Part shown: positions 26,473 to 33,976 of the stretch, in pieces
How the letters are laid out: every line of letters begins with the position of its first letter
How positions within the stretch are numbered: position 1 is the first letter of the stretch
Assembly (NCBI RefSeq): GCF_000519205.1
Contig: NZ_KI912598.1
Location: forward strand, 262,390-326,389
DNA length: 64,000 nucleotides
Source: Amycolatopsis taiwanensis DSM 45107
Lineage (GTDB): Bacteria > Actinomycetota > Actinomycetes > Mycobacteriales > Pseudonocardiaceae
Reading direction: 5' to 3'
Program-made: the position numbers and the translations under genes
Notes under the pieces: generated by a model
Told to the model about the DNA's origin: nothing
The model's database searches: none
What the model saw: the letters and a program-made list of their open reading frames with translations, nothing else

Positions 26473-26936
26473 GAGAGCACCGCCTTCCGCAGCCGGCGGA
26501 CCGCGATCTTGAGCAGTTCCCGGCCGGCCACGGCGAGTTCGGTCTCCGGGTCGTTGGCCATCCGGCTCCGCAGATCGGCGAGCAGTTCGTCGCCGTCCCG
26601 CCCCGCCGCGCACACCAGGTACACGTGTCCGAAGCGGTGTTCGTATTCCGCGTTTGCTTCACGGAACCGCTCCGCGGCGTCATCGTCCACACCGGACTGC
26701 TCCGCGCGGGACCAGCCCGCCGCCCGCTCGCCGATGCGCGGATGGGCCTCGATCGCGCGCCGGGTCTCCGCCGGATCCAACGGGGATACCGCGGCGGCCG
26801 CGTTCACCAGCGCGTCCATGCTCCGGTACGGCCGCCCGGCGAGCACCGTGTCAACCCACCGCGGGACCGAGAGACACGCCGTGAGCATGGGCCGGACCTC
26901 GCCGGCCGGCGCGCTGTTGAATCCGGCGAGGTCCAT
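26469..26936 (-). CDS. uraD: OHCU decarboxylase
   Basis: 155 residues. It decarboxylates 2-oxo-4-hydroxy-4-carboxy-5-ureidoimidazoline to S-allantoin. AHPRIGERA carries the catalytic His and the Pro-Arg-Ile motif. GHVYLVCAAGRDGDELL and AVAGRELLKIAVRRL match the helical fold. The start is the ATG at 26936; a GTG two codons upstream is possible. First gene of the operon, directly behind the 15-bp palindrome at 26952. Confidence 0.93.
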   Translation of the reverse strand: MDLAGFNSAPAGEVRPMLTACLSVPRWVDTVLAGRPYRSMDALVNAAAAVSPLDPAETRRAIEAHPRIGERAAGWSRAEQSGVDDDAAERFREANAEYEHRFGHVYLVCAAGRDGDELLADLRSRMANDPETELAVAGRELLKIAVRRLRKAVLS

Positions 26937-26951
26937 GCCCACGATGGTCGG

Positions 26952-26966
26952 TCAACATTTTGTTGA
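26952..26966. promoter_or_regulatory. perfect palindrome upstream of the uricase operon
   Basis: TCAACATTTTGTTGA has 6-bp arms around TTT and sits 16 bases before the uraD start. On the minus strand a TTGACT -35-like hexamer lies next to it, so the palindrome falls in the presumed promoter. It is a likely operator for the uricase operon; the HTH regulator encoded next door is one candidate ligand. Confidence 0.55.
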
Positions 26967-26968
26967 AG

Positions 26969-27475
26969 TCAATCGCCCTCGCGGTTCAGGTAGTTGTAGA
27001 CGGTGAACCGGGTGACGCCGAGCGCTTCGGCGACGGTCACCACCGCCTTGCGCATTTCGAAGGCACCGCGTTCCTCCAGCAGACGGACCGCGCGTTGCTT
27101 GTCCGAACGGCCGAGGCCGGACAGCGGGCCACCGAGTTGGCCTTCCACCTCGCGGATCAGGACATCCAGGGTGTGCGGGCCCGGATGGTGTTTCCCGGGT
27201 GCCTTCGAGGTGGACACCTGGAGGGTGAACCGGGTGGCGCCACCGGCGAACGCGGCCGTGGCGATCGCCGGCAAGGCGTCCAGGAGGACCTCGGCCTCGC
27301 CGCTGGCGGTCGTACCCAGCGGGCCGAAGTCGATCTCGAGTCCCGCTTCGGCCGCGGCCTCGCGGGCGCGTACGGCGTGGTCAGGCGGCCGGCCTTCGCC
27401 GTGGAAGGGTTCGGTGGTGAACTCGGCTGTCAACTCCACCTTGGCAAGGTAACCCGTTGACGTGTGCCCAAGCAC
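26969..27475 (-). CDS. regulator: thiamine-binding-like domain plus HTH
   Basis: About 168 residues. The N-terminal 100 residues (VELTAEFTTEPFHGEG, then LPAIATAAFAGGATRFTLQV) look like the ferredoxin-fold thiamine-binding/YkoF-like domain. The last 45 (KAVVTVAEALGVTRFTVYNYLNREG) are a helix-turn-helix of the YheO-like type. It is therefore a probable small-molecule-responsive regulator. The GTG at 27475 is one choice, GTG at 27439 another; the apparent ATG at 27541 lies in the divergent gene and is unlikely. It sits between the uricase operon and hyi. Confidence 0.75.
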   Translation of the reverse strand: MLGHTSTGYLAKVELTAEFTTEPFHGEGRPPDHAVRAREAAAEAGLEIDFGPLGTTASGEAEVLLDALPAIATAAFAGGATRFTLQVSTSKAPGKHHPGPHTLDVLIREVEGQLGGPLSGLGRSDKQRAVRLLEERGAFEMRKAVVTVAEALGVTRFTVYNYLNREGD

Positions 27476-27488
27476 GGAGCTATTCTCA

Positions 27489-27514
27489 TATAACGGAACA
27501 AAGATTCCACTATA
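27489..27514. promoter_or_regulatory. 26-bp near-palindrome in the divergent hyi/regulator promoter
   Basis: TATAACGGAA and TTCCACTATA are arms of an inverted repeat (8 of 10 pairs) around CAAAGA. It fills most of the short A/T-rich gap between the HTH regulator (GTG 27475) and hyi (ATG 27540), where both promoters must lie. Confidence 0.6.
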
Positions 27515-27539
27515 CGAAACTGAATAGAAGAAGAGACTC

Positions 27540-28343
27540 ATGCGCTACGACGTGAACCTGTCCATCCTGTTCACTGAGCTTCCCCTCCTCCAGCGGGCCG
27601 AGGCGGCCCGGAAGGCCGGGTTCGGCGCGGTCGAGTTCTGGTGGCCGTTCGACCGCGCGGTGCCTTCCGATACCGAGGTGGATGCCTTCGAGCGGTCGAT
27701 CACCGACGCCGGTGTGCGGCTGGTGGGGCTGAACTTCTTCGCCGGGGACATGCCCTCCGGTGACCGCGGCCTCGTTTCGTGGCCCGGCCGGGAGCGGGAG
27801 TTCGCCGACAGCGTCGCGGTCGCGATCGGCATCGCCGAGCGTCTCGGCTGTCGCACGTTCAACGCCCTCTACGGCAACCGTATCGATGGTGCGGACCCCT
27901 CGGCCCAGGACGATCTCGCGGTATCCAATCTGGACTCCGCCGCCGCGGCGGCGGAGCGGATCGGTGCCAGGCTGGTGATCGAGCCGCTGTCCGGCGCCGG
28001 GCGGTACCCGCTTCGCACGGCCGCCGATGCGCTCGCGGTGATCGACAAGGTCGGTCGAGAGAACCTCGCGTTGCTGTTCGACCTCTATCACCTGGCCGTC
28101 AACGGTGACGATCTCGACGCCGTGATCGACGGGCACATCGACCGCATCGGCCATGTGCAGATCGCGGACGTGCCCGGCCGCCACCAGCCCGGCACGGGCT
28201 CCCTGGACATCGAGCGCTACTTGCGCAAGCTGGCCGACCGCTCCTACGAAGGCTGTGTCGGCCTGGAGTACATCCCGGCCGGCCCGAGCGAGCAGTCCTT
28301 CGGCTGGCTGGACCGGGCCGGTATCCCGTGGCGGCAGGGCTGA
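27540..28343 (+). CDS. hyi: hydroxypyruvate isomerase
   Basis: 267 residues, xylose-isomerase-like TIM barrel. RYDVNLSILFTELPLLQRAEAARKAGF is the typical start; VIEPLSG carries a metal-ligand Glu, and LLFDLYHLAVNGDD and HVQIADVPGRHQPG further metal/active-site residues. It interconverts hydroxypyruvate and tartronate semialdehyde. It is followed after 27 bases by the reductase gene. In most genomes glyoxylate carboligase accompanies these two; no gcl is in this window. Confidence 0.92.
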   Translation: MRYDVNLSILFTELPLLQRAEAARKAGFGAVEFWWPFDRAVPSDTEVDAFERSITDAGVRLVGLNFFAGDMPSGDRGLVSWPGREREFADSVAVAIGIAERLGCRTFNALYGNRIDGADPSAQDDLAVSNLDSAAAAAERIGARLVIEPLSGAGRYPLRTAADALAVIDKVGRENLALLFDLYHLAVNGDDLDAVIDGHIDRIGHVQIADVPGRHQPGTGSLDIERYLRKLADRSYEGCVGLEYIPAGPSEQSFGWLDRAGIPWRQG

Positions 28344-28370
28344 GCACGCACGAACGAGCGGAGGCAAGCG

Positions 28371-29255
28371 ATGACGAAGGTCGGATTCATCGGGCTCGGG
28401 ATCATGGGCGGGCCGATGGCCGCGAACCTGGTCAAGGCCGGCTTCGAGGTCACCGGTTACAACCGGAGTCGAGCAGGAGTGGACAGGCTGGTGGCCGCGG
28501 GCGGCCGGGGAGCGAACAGCGTCGGTCAGGCCGTGCGCGATGCCGACGCGGTGATCACCATGCTGCCCGACTCGCCCGACGTCCGCGCCGTCGTGCTGGG
28601 TGAGGACGGCGTGCTCGCCCACGCTCGCGAGGGAGCGTTGCTGATCGACTGCAGCACGATCCGCCCCGACGTCTCCCGTGAGGTCGGCCAAGCCGCCGCG
28701 GCCAAGGGAATCCAGGCGCTCGACGCGCCCGTGTCCGGCGGGGAACAGGGTGCGATCGAGGGCAACCTGTCGATCATGGTGGGCGGCGCGGCCGAGGCGT
28801 TCGAGACCGCCCGCGAGGTGTTCGACGTGGTCGGCGCGACGATCGTGCACGTGGGCGGGCCCGGTGCGGGGCAGACCGTCAAGGCGGCGAACCAGCTGAT
28901 CGTGGCCGGCACGATCGAACTGGTCGCCGAGTCGCTGGTGTTCCTGGAGGCCCACGGCGTGGACACCGGCGCGGCGATCGAGGTGCTCGCCGGTGGGCTG
29001 GCGGGCAACCGGATCCTGGACCGCAAGGCACCGGCGATGGTCCGCCGCGAGTTCACGCCCGGCTTCCGGGTCGAACTGCACCACAAGGATCTGGGCATCG
29101 TGCTCCAGGCGGCCCGCGAGGCTGGTGTCGTCATTCCGTTGGGCGCCGCCGTCGCCCAGCTCATGGCCGCACTCGAGGCCCAGGGACACGGCGCGCTCGA
29201 CCACGGCGCACTGCTCAAACTCGTCGAACAGCTTTCCGGTCGCGGTCAGGAGTGA
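28371..29255 (+). CDS. glxR: 2-hydroxy-3-oxopropionate (tartronate semialdehyde) reductase
   Basis: 294 residues, beta-hydroxyacid dehydrogenase family. Rossmann start KVGFIGLGIMGGPMAANLVKAGF, then LDAPVSGGEQGAIEGNLSIMVGG and the catalytic-Lys helix GQTVKAANQLIVAG. It reduces tartronate semialdehyde to D-glycerate. GGAGG lies about 12 bases before the ATG. With hyi it forms the glyoxylate-to-glycerate arm of allantoin use. Confidence 0.93.
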   Translation: MTKVGFIGLGIMGGPMAANLVKAGFEVTGYNRSRAGVDRLVAAGGRGANSVGQAVRDADAVITMLPDSPDVRAVVLGEDGVLAHAREGALLIDCSTIRPDVSREVGQAAAAKGIQALDAPVSGGEQGAIEGNLSIMVGGAAEAFETAREVFDVVGATIVHVGGPGAGQTVKAANQLIVAGTIELVAESLVFLEAHGVDTGAAIEVLAGGLAGNRILDRKAPAMVRREFTPGFRVELHHKDLGIVLQAAREAGVVIPLGAAVAQLMAALEAQGHGALDHGALLKLVEQLSGRGQE

Positions 29256-29471
29256 ACCCGTGCCCAGAGCTCCGGGTGAGCGAAGGCGTGCACACCGCGT
29301 TCGGCTGCCCGGCGCGGTGATCCTGCCGCAGCGCAAGGAGGCCGAGCGCACCAGCCGCCCGGTGCTGGTGGAAATCATGATCGTGCGCGGAGAATGCCGC
29401 GACGGGCACGTCGGTGGCTAACGTGGTTGAGTTCGAGCCGGTGGCCGAACGCGGGTGACGAGGAGGCGGCG

Positions 29472-30800
29472 GTGGACCTGGTGTTCCGGGCGCGGCGGGT
29501 GGTCACACCCGACGGCGAGGGCCCGTGCGAGGTCGGCGTCGAGGACGGCCGGATCGTCGCCGTCGGCGCCGGCGCCGGCGCCGGCCTGACCGGTGACCGG
29601 GTCGTGGAACTCGGTGATGACGTCGTGCTGCTGCCCGGGCTGGTCGACACGCACGTCCACGTCAACGACCCGGGCCGCACCGAGTGGGAGGGCTTCGAAA
29701 CGGCGACCCGCGCGGCGGCGGCCGGCGGGGTCACCACGATCGTCGACATGCCGCTCAACAGCCTCCCGCCGACCGTGGATGTGGCTTCGCTGGCGGTGAA
29801 ACGCAAGACCGCGCAAGGGCGAGTGCACGTCGACGTCGGGTTCTGGGGCGGAGCCGTGCCCGGCAACCGCGGTGACCTGCGCGCCCTGCACGAGGCCGGG
29901 GTGTTCGGCTTCAAGTGTTTCCTGGCCGACTCCGGGGTCGAGGAGTTCCCGCCGCTGGCCGAGGCCGAGCTGGAAGCGGACCTGGCCGAGCTGGCAGGCT
30001 TCGGCGCGACGATGATCGTGCATGCGGAGGACTCGGCCGCGATCGAGCACGCGCCAGGGCCGCACGGCACGCGCTACGCCGATTTTCTGCGCTCCCGGCC
30101 ACGGGAGGCGGAGAACCTCGCCATCGCACGGGTGATCGAGCTCGCGCGCCGGACCGGCGCCCGCGTACACATCCTGCATCTGTCCTCTTCGGACGCTCTG
30201 CCGATGATCGCCCGGGCCCGCGCCGACGGCCTGGCGCTGACCGTCGAGACCTGCCCGCACTACCTGACCTTCGCCGCCGAGGAGATCGCCGACGGCGCGA
30301 CCCAGTTCAAGTGCTGCCCGCCGATCCGGGAAGCGGCCAACCGGGATCTGCTGTGGCAGGGCCTGCGCGCGGGCTTGATCGACTGCGTGGTCAGCGACCA
30401 CTCGCCGTGCACGCCCGAGCTGAAACGCTTTGACACCGGCGATTTCGGCGTGGCCTGGGGCGGCATCTCCGGCCTGCAACTCGGCCTGCCCGCGGTGTGG
30501 ACCCAGGCGCGGCAACGCGGATGCAGCCTCGCCGAGGTGGTGCACTGGATGGCCGAGCGGCCGGCGAGCCTGGTCGGCCTGGCGGCCAAGGGCCGGATAG
30601 CCCCGGGCCACGACGCCGATTTCTGCGTGTTCGCGCCGGACGAGGAATTCGTGGTGGACGCCGGAAACCTGTGGCACCGCAACCCCGTGAGCGCCTATCA
30701 CGGGCGCCAACTGGCCGGCGTGGTGCGGAGCACCTGGCTGCGCGGCGAGGAGATCACCGGCCGGCACCCGGCCGGCCGTTTGCTCGGGAGGCAGCCGTGA
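29472..30800 (+). CDS. allB: allantoinase
   Basis: 442 residues, cyclic amidohydrolase TIM barrel. Metal ligands: DTHVHVNDPGRTEWEGFE, the carboxylated Lys in FGFKCFLADSG, His in IVHAEDSA and HILHLSSSDA, and Asp in VSDHSPC. The GTG at 29472 has AGGAGG six bases upstream. It hydrolyses allantoin to allantoate. The stop overlaps the allantoicase start (GTGA). The 216 bases upstream hold no recognisable gene. Confidence 0.95.
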   Translation: MDLVFRARRVVTPDGEGPCEVGVEDGRIVAVGAGAGAGLTGDRVVELGDDVVLLPGLVDTHVHVNDPGRTEWEGFETATRAAAAGGVTTIVDMPLNSLPPTVDVASLAVKRKTAQGRVHVDVGFWGGAVPGNRGDLRALHEAGVFGFKCFLADSGVEEFPPLAEAELEADLAELAGFGATMIVHAEDSAAIEHAPGPHGTRYADFLRSRPREAENLAIARVIELARRTGARVHILHLSSSDALPMIARARADGLALTVETCPHYLTFAAEEIADGATQFKCCPPIREAANRDLLWQGLRAGLIDCVVSDHSPCTPELKRFDTGDFGVAWGGISGLQLGLPAVWTQARQRGCSLAEVVHWMAERPASLVGLAAKGRIAPGHDADFCVFAPDEEFVVDAGNLWHRNPVSAYHGRQLAGVVRSTWLRGEEITGRHPAGRLLGRQP

Positions 30801-31804
30801 CCGACCATCCTCAGTGGACGATCGAGCCCGACCTGGCGTCGCGGCGCGTCGGCGGCGGCGTGGTCTGGGCGAACGACGAGCTGTTCGCCGAGCGGGAGAA
30901 CCTGATCAAGCCCGAGCCGCCGGTGTTCCAGCCGGCGACCTTCGGCCACAAGGGGCAGGTCTACGACGGCTGGGAAACCCGCCGTCGCCGCGAGCCCGGC
31001 CAAGACCACGCGATCGTCCGGCTCGGCCTGCCCGGCGTGCTGTCCGGGGTCGTCGTGGACACGTCGTTCTTCACCGGCAACTACCCGCCGTTCGCCTCCG
31101 TCGAGGCGGTGGCGGCGGATGGTTACCCGAGTCCGGCCGAGCTGTCCGAAATGGACTGGACGACGGTGGTGCCGCGGTCGCCGCTCGCCGGTGACGCCCC
31201 GAACCATTTCGCCGTCGAATCGGACCGGCGGTACACCCACGTGCGGTTGACGATCTACCCCGACGGCGGGGTCGCCCGGCTGCGCGTGCACGGCACCCCC
31301 GTCGCCGACCCGCGCCTGCTGGACCTCGGTTCACTCGACCTCGCCGCGCTGGAGAACGGCGCGCGCATCACCGAGGCCAGTAACATGTTCTACGCGTTGC
31401 CGGCCAACCTGATCTCGCCTGGTTTCGCGCGGGTGATGGGGGAGGGCTGGGAAACCGCGCGCCGCCGGGACGACGGCAACGACTGGGTGATCGTCGAACT
31501 GGCCGCGGCCGGCGTGCCCCGGTTCGCGGAGCTGGACACCACGCACTTCAAGGGCAATGCCCCCGGCTGGGCCGGGTTGAGCGGGAGGTCGGACGGCTCG
31601 TGGTTCGAGGTCCTGCCCCGCACCCGCCTGCAGCCCGACACCCGCCATCGGTTCGTCGTCGAGGATGCTCGCGAACTCACCCACCTCCGGCTGGACATCT
31701 ATCCCGACGGCGGGATGGCCCGCCTCCGCTTGTTCGGCGCGTTGACCGAGGCGGGCCGTAAGGCATTCACACAGCGGTTTCTCGACGCTTCTCGCTCCAC
31801 CTGA
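30797..31804 (+). CDS. alc: allantoicase
   Basis: 335 residues made of two related beta-sandwich repeats: VVVDTSFFTGNYPPFASVEA with YTHVRLTIYPDGGVARLRV in the first, ELDTTHFKGNAPGWAGL with LTHLRLDIYPDGGMARLRL in the second. It splits allantoate into urea and ureidoglycolate. The GTG at 30797 overlaps the allantoinase stop. No ureidoglycolate lyase or urease gene is seen nearby. Confidence 0.95.
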   Translation: MTDHPQWTIEPDLASRRVGGGVVWANDELFAERENLIKPEPPVFQPATFGHKGQVYDGWETRRRREPGQDHAIVRLGLPGVLSGVVVDTSFFTGNYPPFASVEAVAADGYPSPAELSEMDWTTVVPRSPLAGDAPNHFAVESDRRYTHVRLTIYPDGGVARLRVHGTPVADPRLLDLGSLDLAALENGARITEASNMFYALPANLISPGFARVMGEGWETARRRDDGNDWVIVELAAAGVPRFAELDTTHFKGNAPGWAGLSGRSDGSWFEVLPRTRLQPDTRHRFVVEDARELTHLRLDIYPDGGMARLRLFGALTEAGRKAFTQRFLDASRST

Positions 31805-31810
31805 CGGAGA

Positions 31811-32240
31811 TCAGTTGCTCTGGGCGAGTGCGCAGATCCCTTGTAGACACCGTCGAGGACGTCGCGCAGTGCAATGAGAAGGGGAGCGAGGTTGCTGATG
31901 GACTTGCCGAGTTTGAAAAGGAAGTTGGCGACCTTGCTGGCGGCGCGGCCGATGGCGGAAACGCCCTGTGCGACCACGACGGTGTGGCCAGGCCGAGGGA
32001 AGCCACTTCTTCGACGACGAGGCTGACGAGGTAGCCGACCAGGGACGCGATGACGTTGCGGACCATGGTCCGTACCCGGCAACGAGTTCGGAGGCCATCT
32101 CGGCCACGGTTTTGGGGGTGTCGGCCGCGCCAGAGGTGGCAATGGCGAGGTTGGCGATGTGATGGGCCTGCGACCGGTACCTGGCCGCTGCCTCGCCGGT
32201 CCAGGATTTTGCGCAGCGGTTCGAGGAGCATCGTTTCCCG
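31811..32240 (-). pseudogene. decayed WxG / type VII secretion substrate gene
   Basis: Three minus-strand frames each hold part of one protein. The first has WTGEAAARYRSQAHHIANLA and TVAEMASELVAGYG; the second VRNVIASLVGYLVSLVVEEV and ASLGLATP; the third VVAQGVSAIGRAASKVANFL and RDVLDGVYKG; the first frame then closes with CALAQSN and a stop at 31811. Frame switches fall near 32068, 31988 and 31840. The WTGEAA motif and long amphipathic helices are typical of larger actinobacterial WXG proteins. No intact start was found; the left limit is approximate. Confidence 0.65.
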
Positions 32241-32685
32241 CGCGAGCGAGCAAGCCGCGCGGCCCGATCACCCCCCGGGGATTAGAAACCGGCCAGCAAC
32301 AGATAGTCGCCGAGCGTCACCTGCTCCCGCTCGATCTAGACGTCCTGCGCCATCTGCGTGCCGGTCCAGACGATCCGTGCCCGGGAACCCCGCGGTGCGG
32401 CAGGGTAGACGTGCTGCCCCGCCAGCCACGCGACCAGCTCCATAACCCGAGGACGAGACCGGCAAATCTGACAGCCGCTGGCTGTTACCGGCTCCCCGCC
32501 CACACCTCCGCCAGGTGCTTCAGCGCAGTGGCGCTGTGTGCCGGAAGGTCGATGTGTTCGCTGCCAACCGGGAACTCAGCGTCCCAGCCCGGGAATTCGC
32601 ATTCCCGAGGCGAGAACTTGCGTGCTTGAGCCGGGAACTGGGAGGCCTGAGGCGGGGACACACCTCGAGAGTCGAAGACGCGCCA
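32241..32685. other. intergenic stretch without a gene, with a tandem repeat
   Basis: No frame here has convincing protein character. At about 32570-32670 the sequence contains degenerate copies of the unit CCGGGAACTTGCGTGCCTGAGG, related to the repeat at 25178-25250. The rest may be further debris of the decayed WxG locus. Confidence 0.5.
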
Positions 32686-33456
32686 CTAGTCGCCAGTGGC
32701 CCAGGTTTCGCCCGGTTCGAGCAGGTGGAGGCGATCGGTCAGGCCCGCCTCGGCGAAGCTCTTGCGGAGGCGGTCCGGACCTTCGCTGAAATGCTGCCAG
32801 CCCCGGGTGTGCAGCGGCACGACGTGCCGGGCGCCGAGGATCCGGGTGGCTCCGGCCGCGTCCTCGCTGGTGAGGGTCAGCGCGGCGCCGTTGAGCACCT
32901 GCGTTCGCGCCGCGCCGGCGAACAGCACGGCGACGTCGACCTTCCGCACCCGGCGGGCGATCTGCTGCACCACCTCCAGCGAGGCGTTGTCGCCGCTGAT
33001 GTAGACCGTCGGGATGTTCCGGCCACCGCTGAGCACGAACCCGGTGACCTCGCCGACCACCCGCTCCGCCCCCGGCGGGCCGTGCAGCGCGGGCACCGAG
33101 GTGACCTCGAGCTCTCCCAGCCTGATCGTCGCCCACGGCGGCAGGCCCTGCGCCGTGCCGCCCAGCCGGGCGGCGCCGCTGGTCGTGGTCAGCGTGAGCA
33201 GGCTCTCTTCGACGAACTTTCGTCCACCCGCGTCCAGGTTGTCCGCGTGTTGGTCGTGGGACAGCAAAACGGCGTCGACCGCACCGACCTCGTCGGCGGT
33301 CAGCGCGGCGTCCTCGGTCTTGGTCAACTGGCGCCCTCCACCGGATGGCTGCGCCCCGGCGGGACTGAAGGTCGGATCGGTGAGCAGGCGCTTGCCGCCG
33401 ATCTCCAGCAGCGCGGTCGGCCCACCGATGAACGTCAGTCGCAGATCTTGCGTCAT
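32686..33456 (-). CDS. MBL-fold metal-dependent hydrolase (UlaG-like)
   Basis: 256 residues. The metallo-beta-lactamase fold has LLSHDQHADNLD (HxHxDN metal motif), TSVPALHGPPGAERV (third His), VYISGDNASLE (bridging Asp) and VPLHTRGWQHF (last His). Substrate-based UlaG-like members hydrolyse lactones or phosphodiesters; nothing here fixes the substrate. The ATG at 33456 begins at TQDLRLTFIGGPTALLEIGG, where the fold starts; an ATG at 33498 is the alternative. It lies 43 bases or less from the CoA-binding gene on the same strand. Confidence 0.85.
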   Translation of the reverse strand: MTQDLRLTFIGGPTALLEIGGKRLLTDPTFSPAGAQPSGGGRQLTKTEDAALTADEVGAVDAVLLSHDQHADNLDAGGRKFVEESLLTLTTTSGAARLGGTAQGLPPWATIRLGELEVTSVPALHGPPGAERVVGEVTGFVLSGGRNIPTVYISGDNASLEVVQQIARRVRKVDVAVLFAGAARTQVLNGAALTLTSEDAAGATRILGARHVVPLHTRGWQHFSEGPDRLRKSFAEAGLTDRLHLLEPGETWATGD

Positions 33457-33499
33457 GTCAGCCGTCAACTTTCCGTGCTTGCCCGTTGTTCCCGACACA

Positions 33500-33976
33500 T
33501 CACGGCGTTCGGCGCCGTGAGCTGATCACACCGGTGTTGAAGCCGGCCAGGTGAAGGCCGCCGGAGAAGCGGGCGTGCTCGATCTTCACGCAGCGGTCCA
33601 TCACCACGTCGAGCCCGGCCGCGACGCCGCGCTCGGCGACCGGCTCGTGCCACAGTCCGAGCTGGAGCCACAACGTGCGGGCGCCCGCGCCGATCACCTC
33701 CTCCGTGACCTCCGGCAGATCGTCGTGCCGGCGGAACACGCTCACCAGGTCCAGCGGGCCCGGCACGTCCGCCAGCGACGGGTACACCGGCTGCCCGAGC
33801 AGTTCGCTCAGGCGCGGGTTGACGAAGTTGACCCGGTAGCCGGTGGCGGACAACAGGTAGGTGGCCACGAAAAAGCTCGGCCGCGCCGCATTGGCGGACG
33901 CACCGACGATGGTGACCGACTTCGTCCGGCTCAGGATGTCTTGGCGGTCGCGTGCGGTGGGCGGAGTCCAGCTCAC
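33500..33976 (-). CDS. CoA-binding domain protein (YccU type)
   Basis: 158 residues, a single Rossmann-type CoA-binding domain: KSVTIVGASANAARPSFFVA, then YRVNFVNPRL, GPLDLVSVFRR and GARTLWLQLG. A Cys in VVMDRCVKIEHAR matches the conserved Cys of YccU-like proteins. The GTG at 33976 overlaps the metY stop (GTGA), so the pair is co-translated. Proteins of this kind next to metY are common in Actinobacteria; the role is unknown. Confidence 0.88.
   Translation of the reverse strand: MSWTPPTARDRQDILSRTKSVTIVGASANAARPSFFVATYLLSATGYRVNFVNPRLSELLGQPVYPSLADVPGPLDLVSVFRRHDDLPEVTEEVIGAGARTLWLQLGLWHEPVAERGVAAGLDVVMDRCVKIEHARFSGGLHLAGFNTGVISSRRRTP

Noticed and set aside
29256..29471. A small gene between glxR and allantoinase (plus frame ending near 29421).
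   Set aside because: The frame is a continuation of a shadow reading of glxR; the short peptide has no recognisable features or ribosome-binding site.
32159..32629. Plus-strand frames of up to 156 codons in the gap before the MBL hydrolase gene.
   Set aside because: Composition is Arg/Pro-rich and non-protein-like, and they oppose the decayed WxG gene and repeat sequence.
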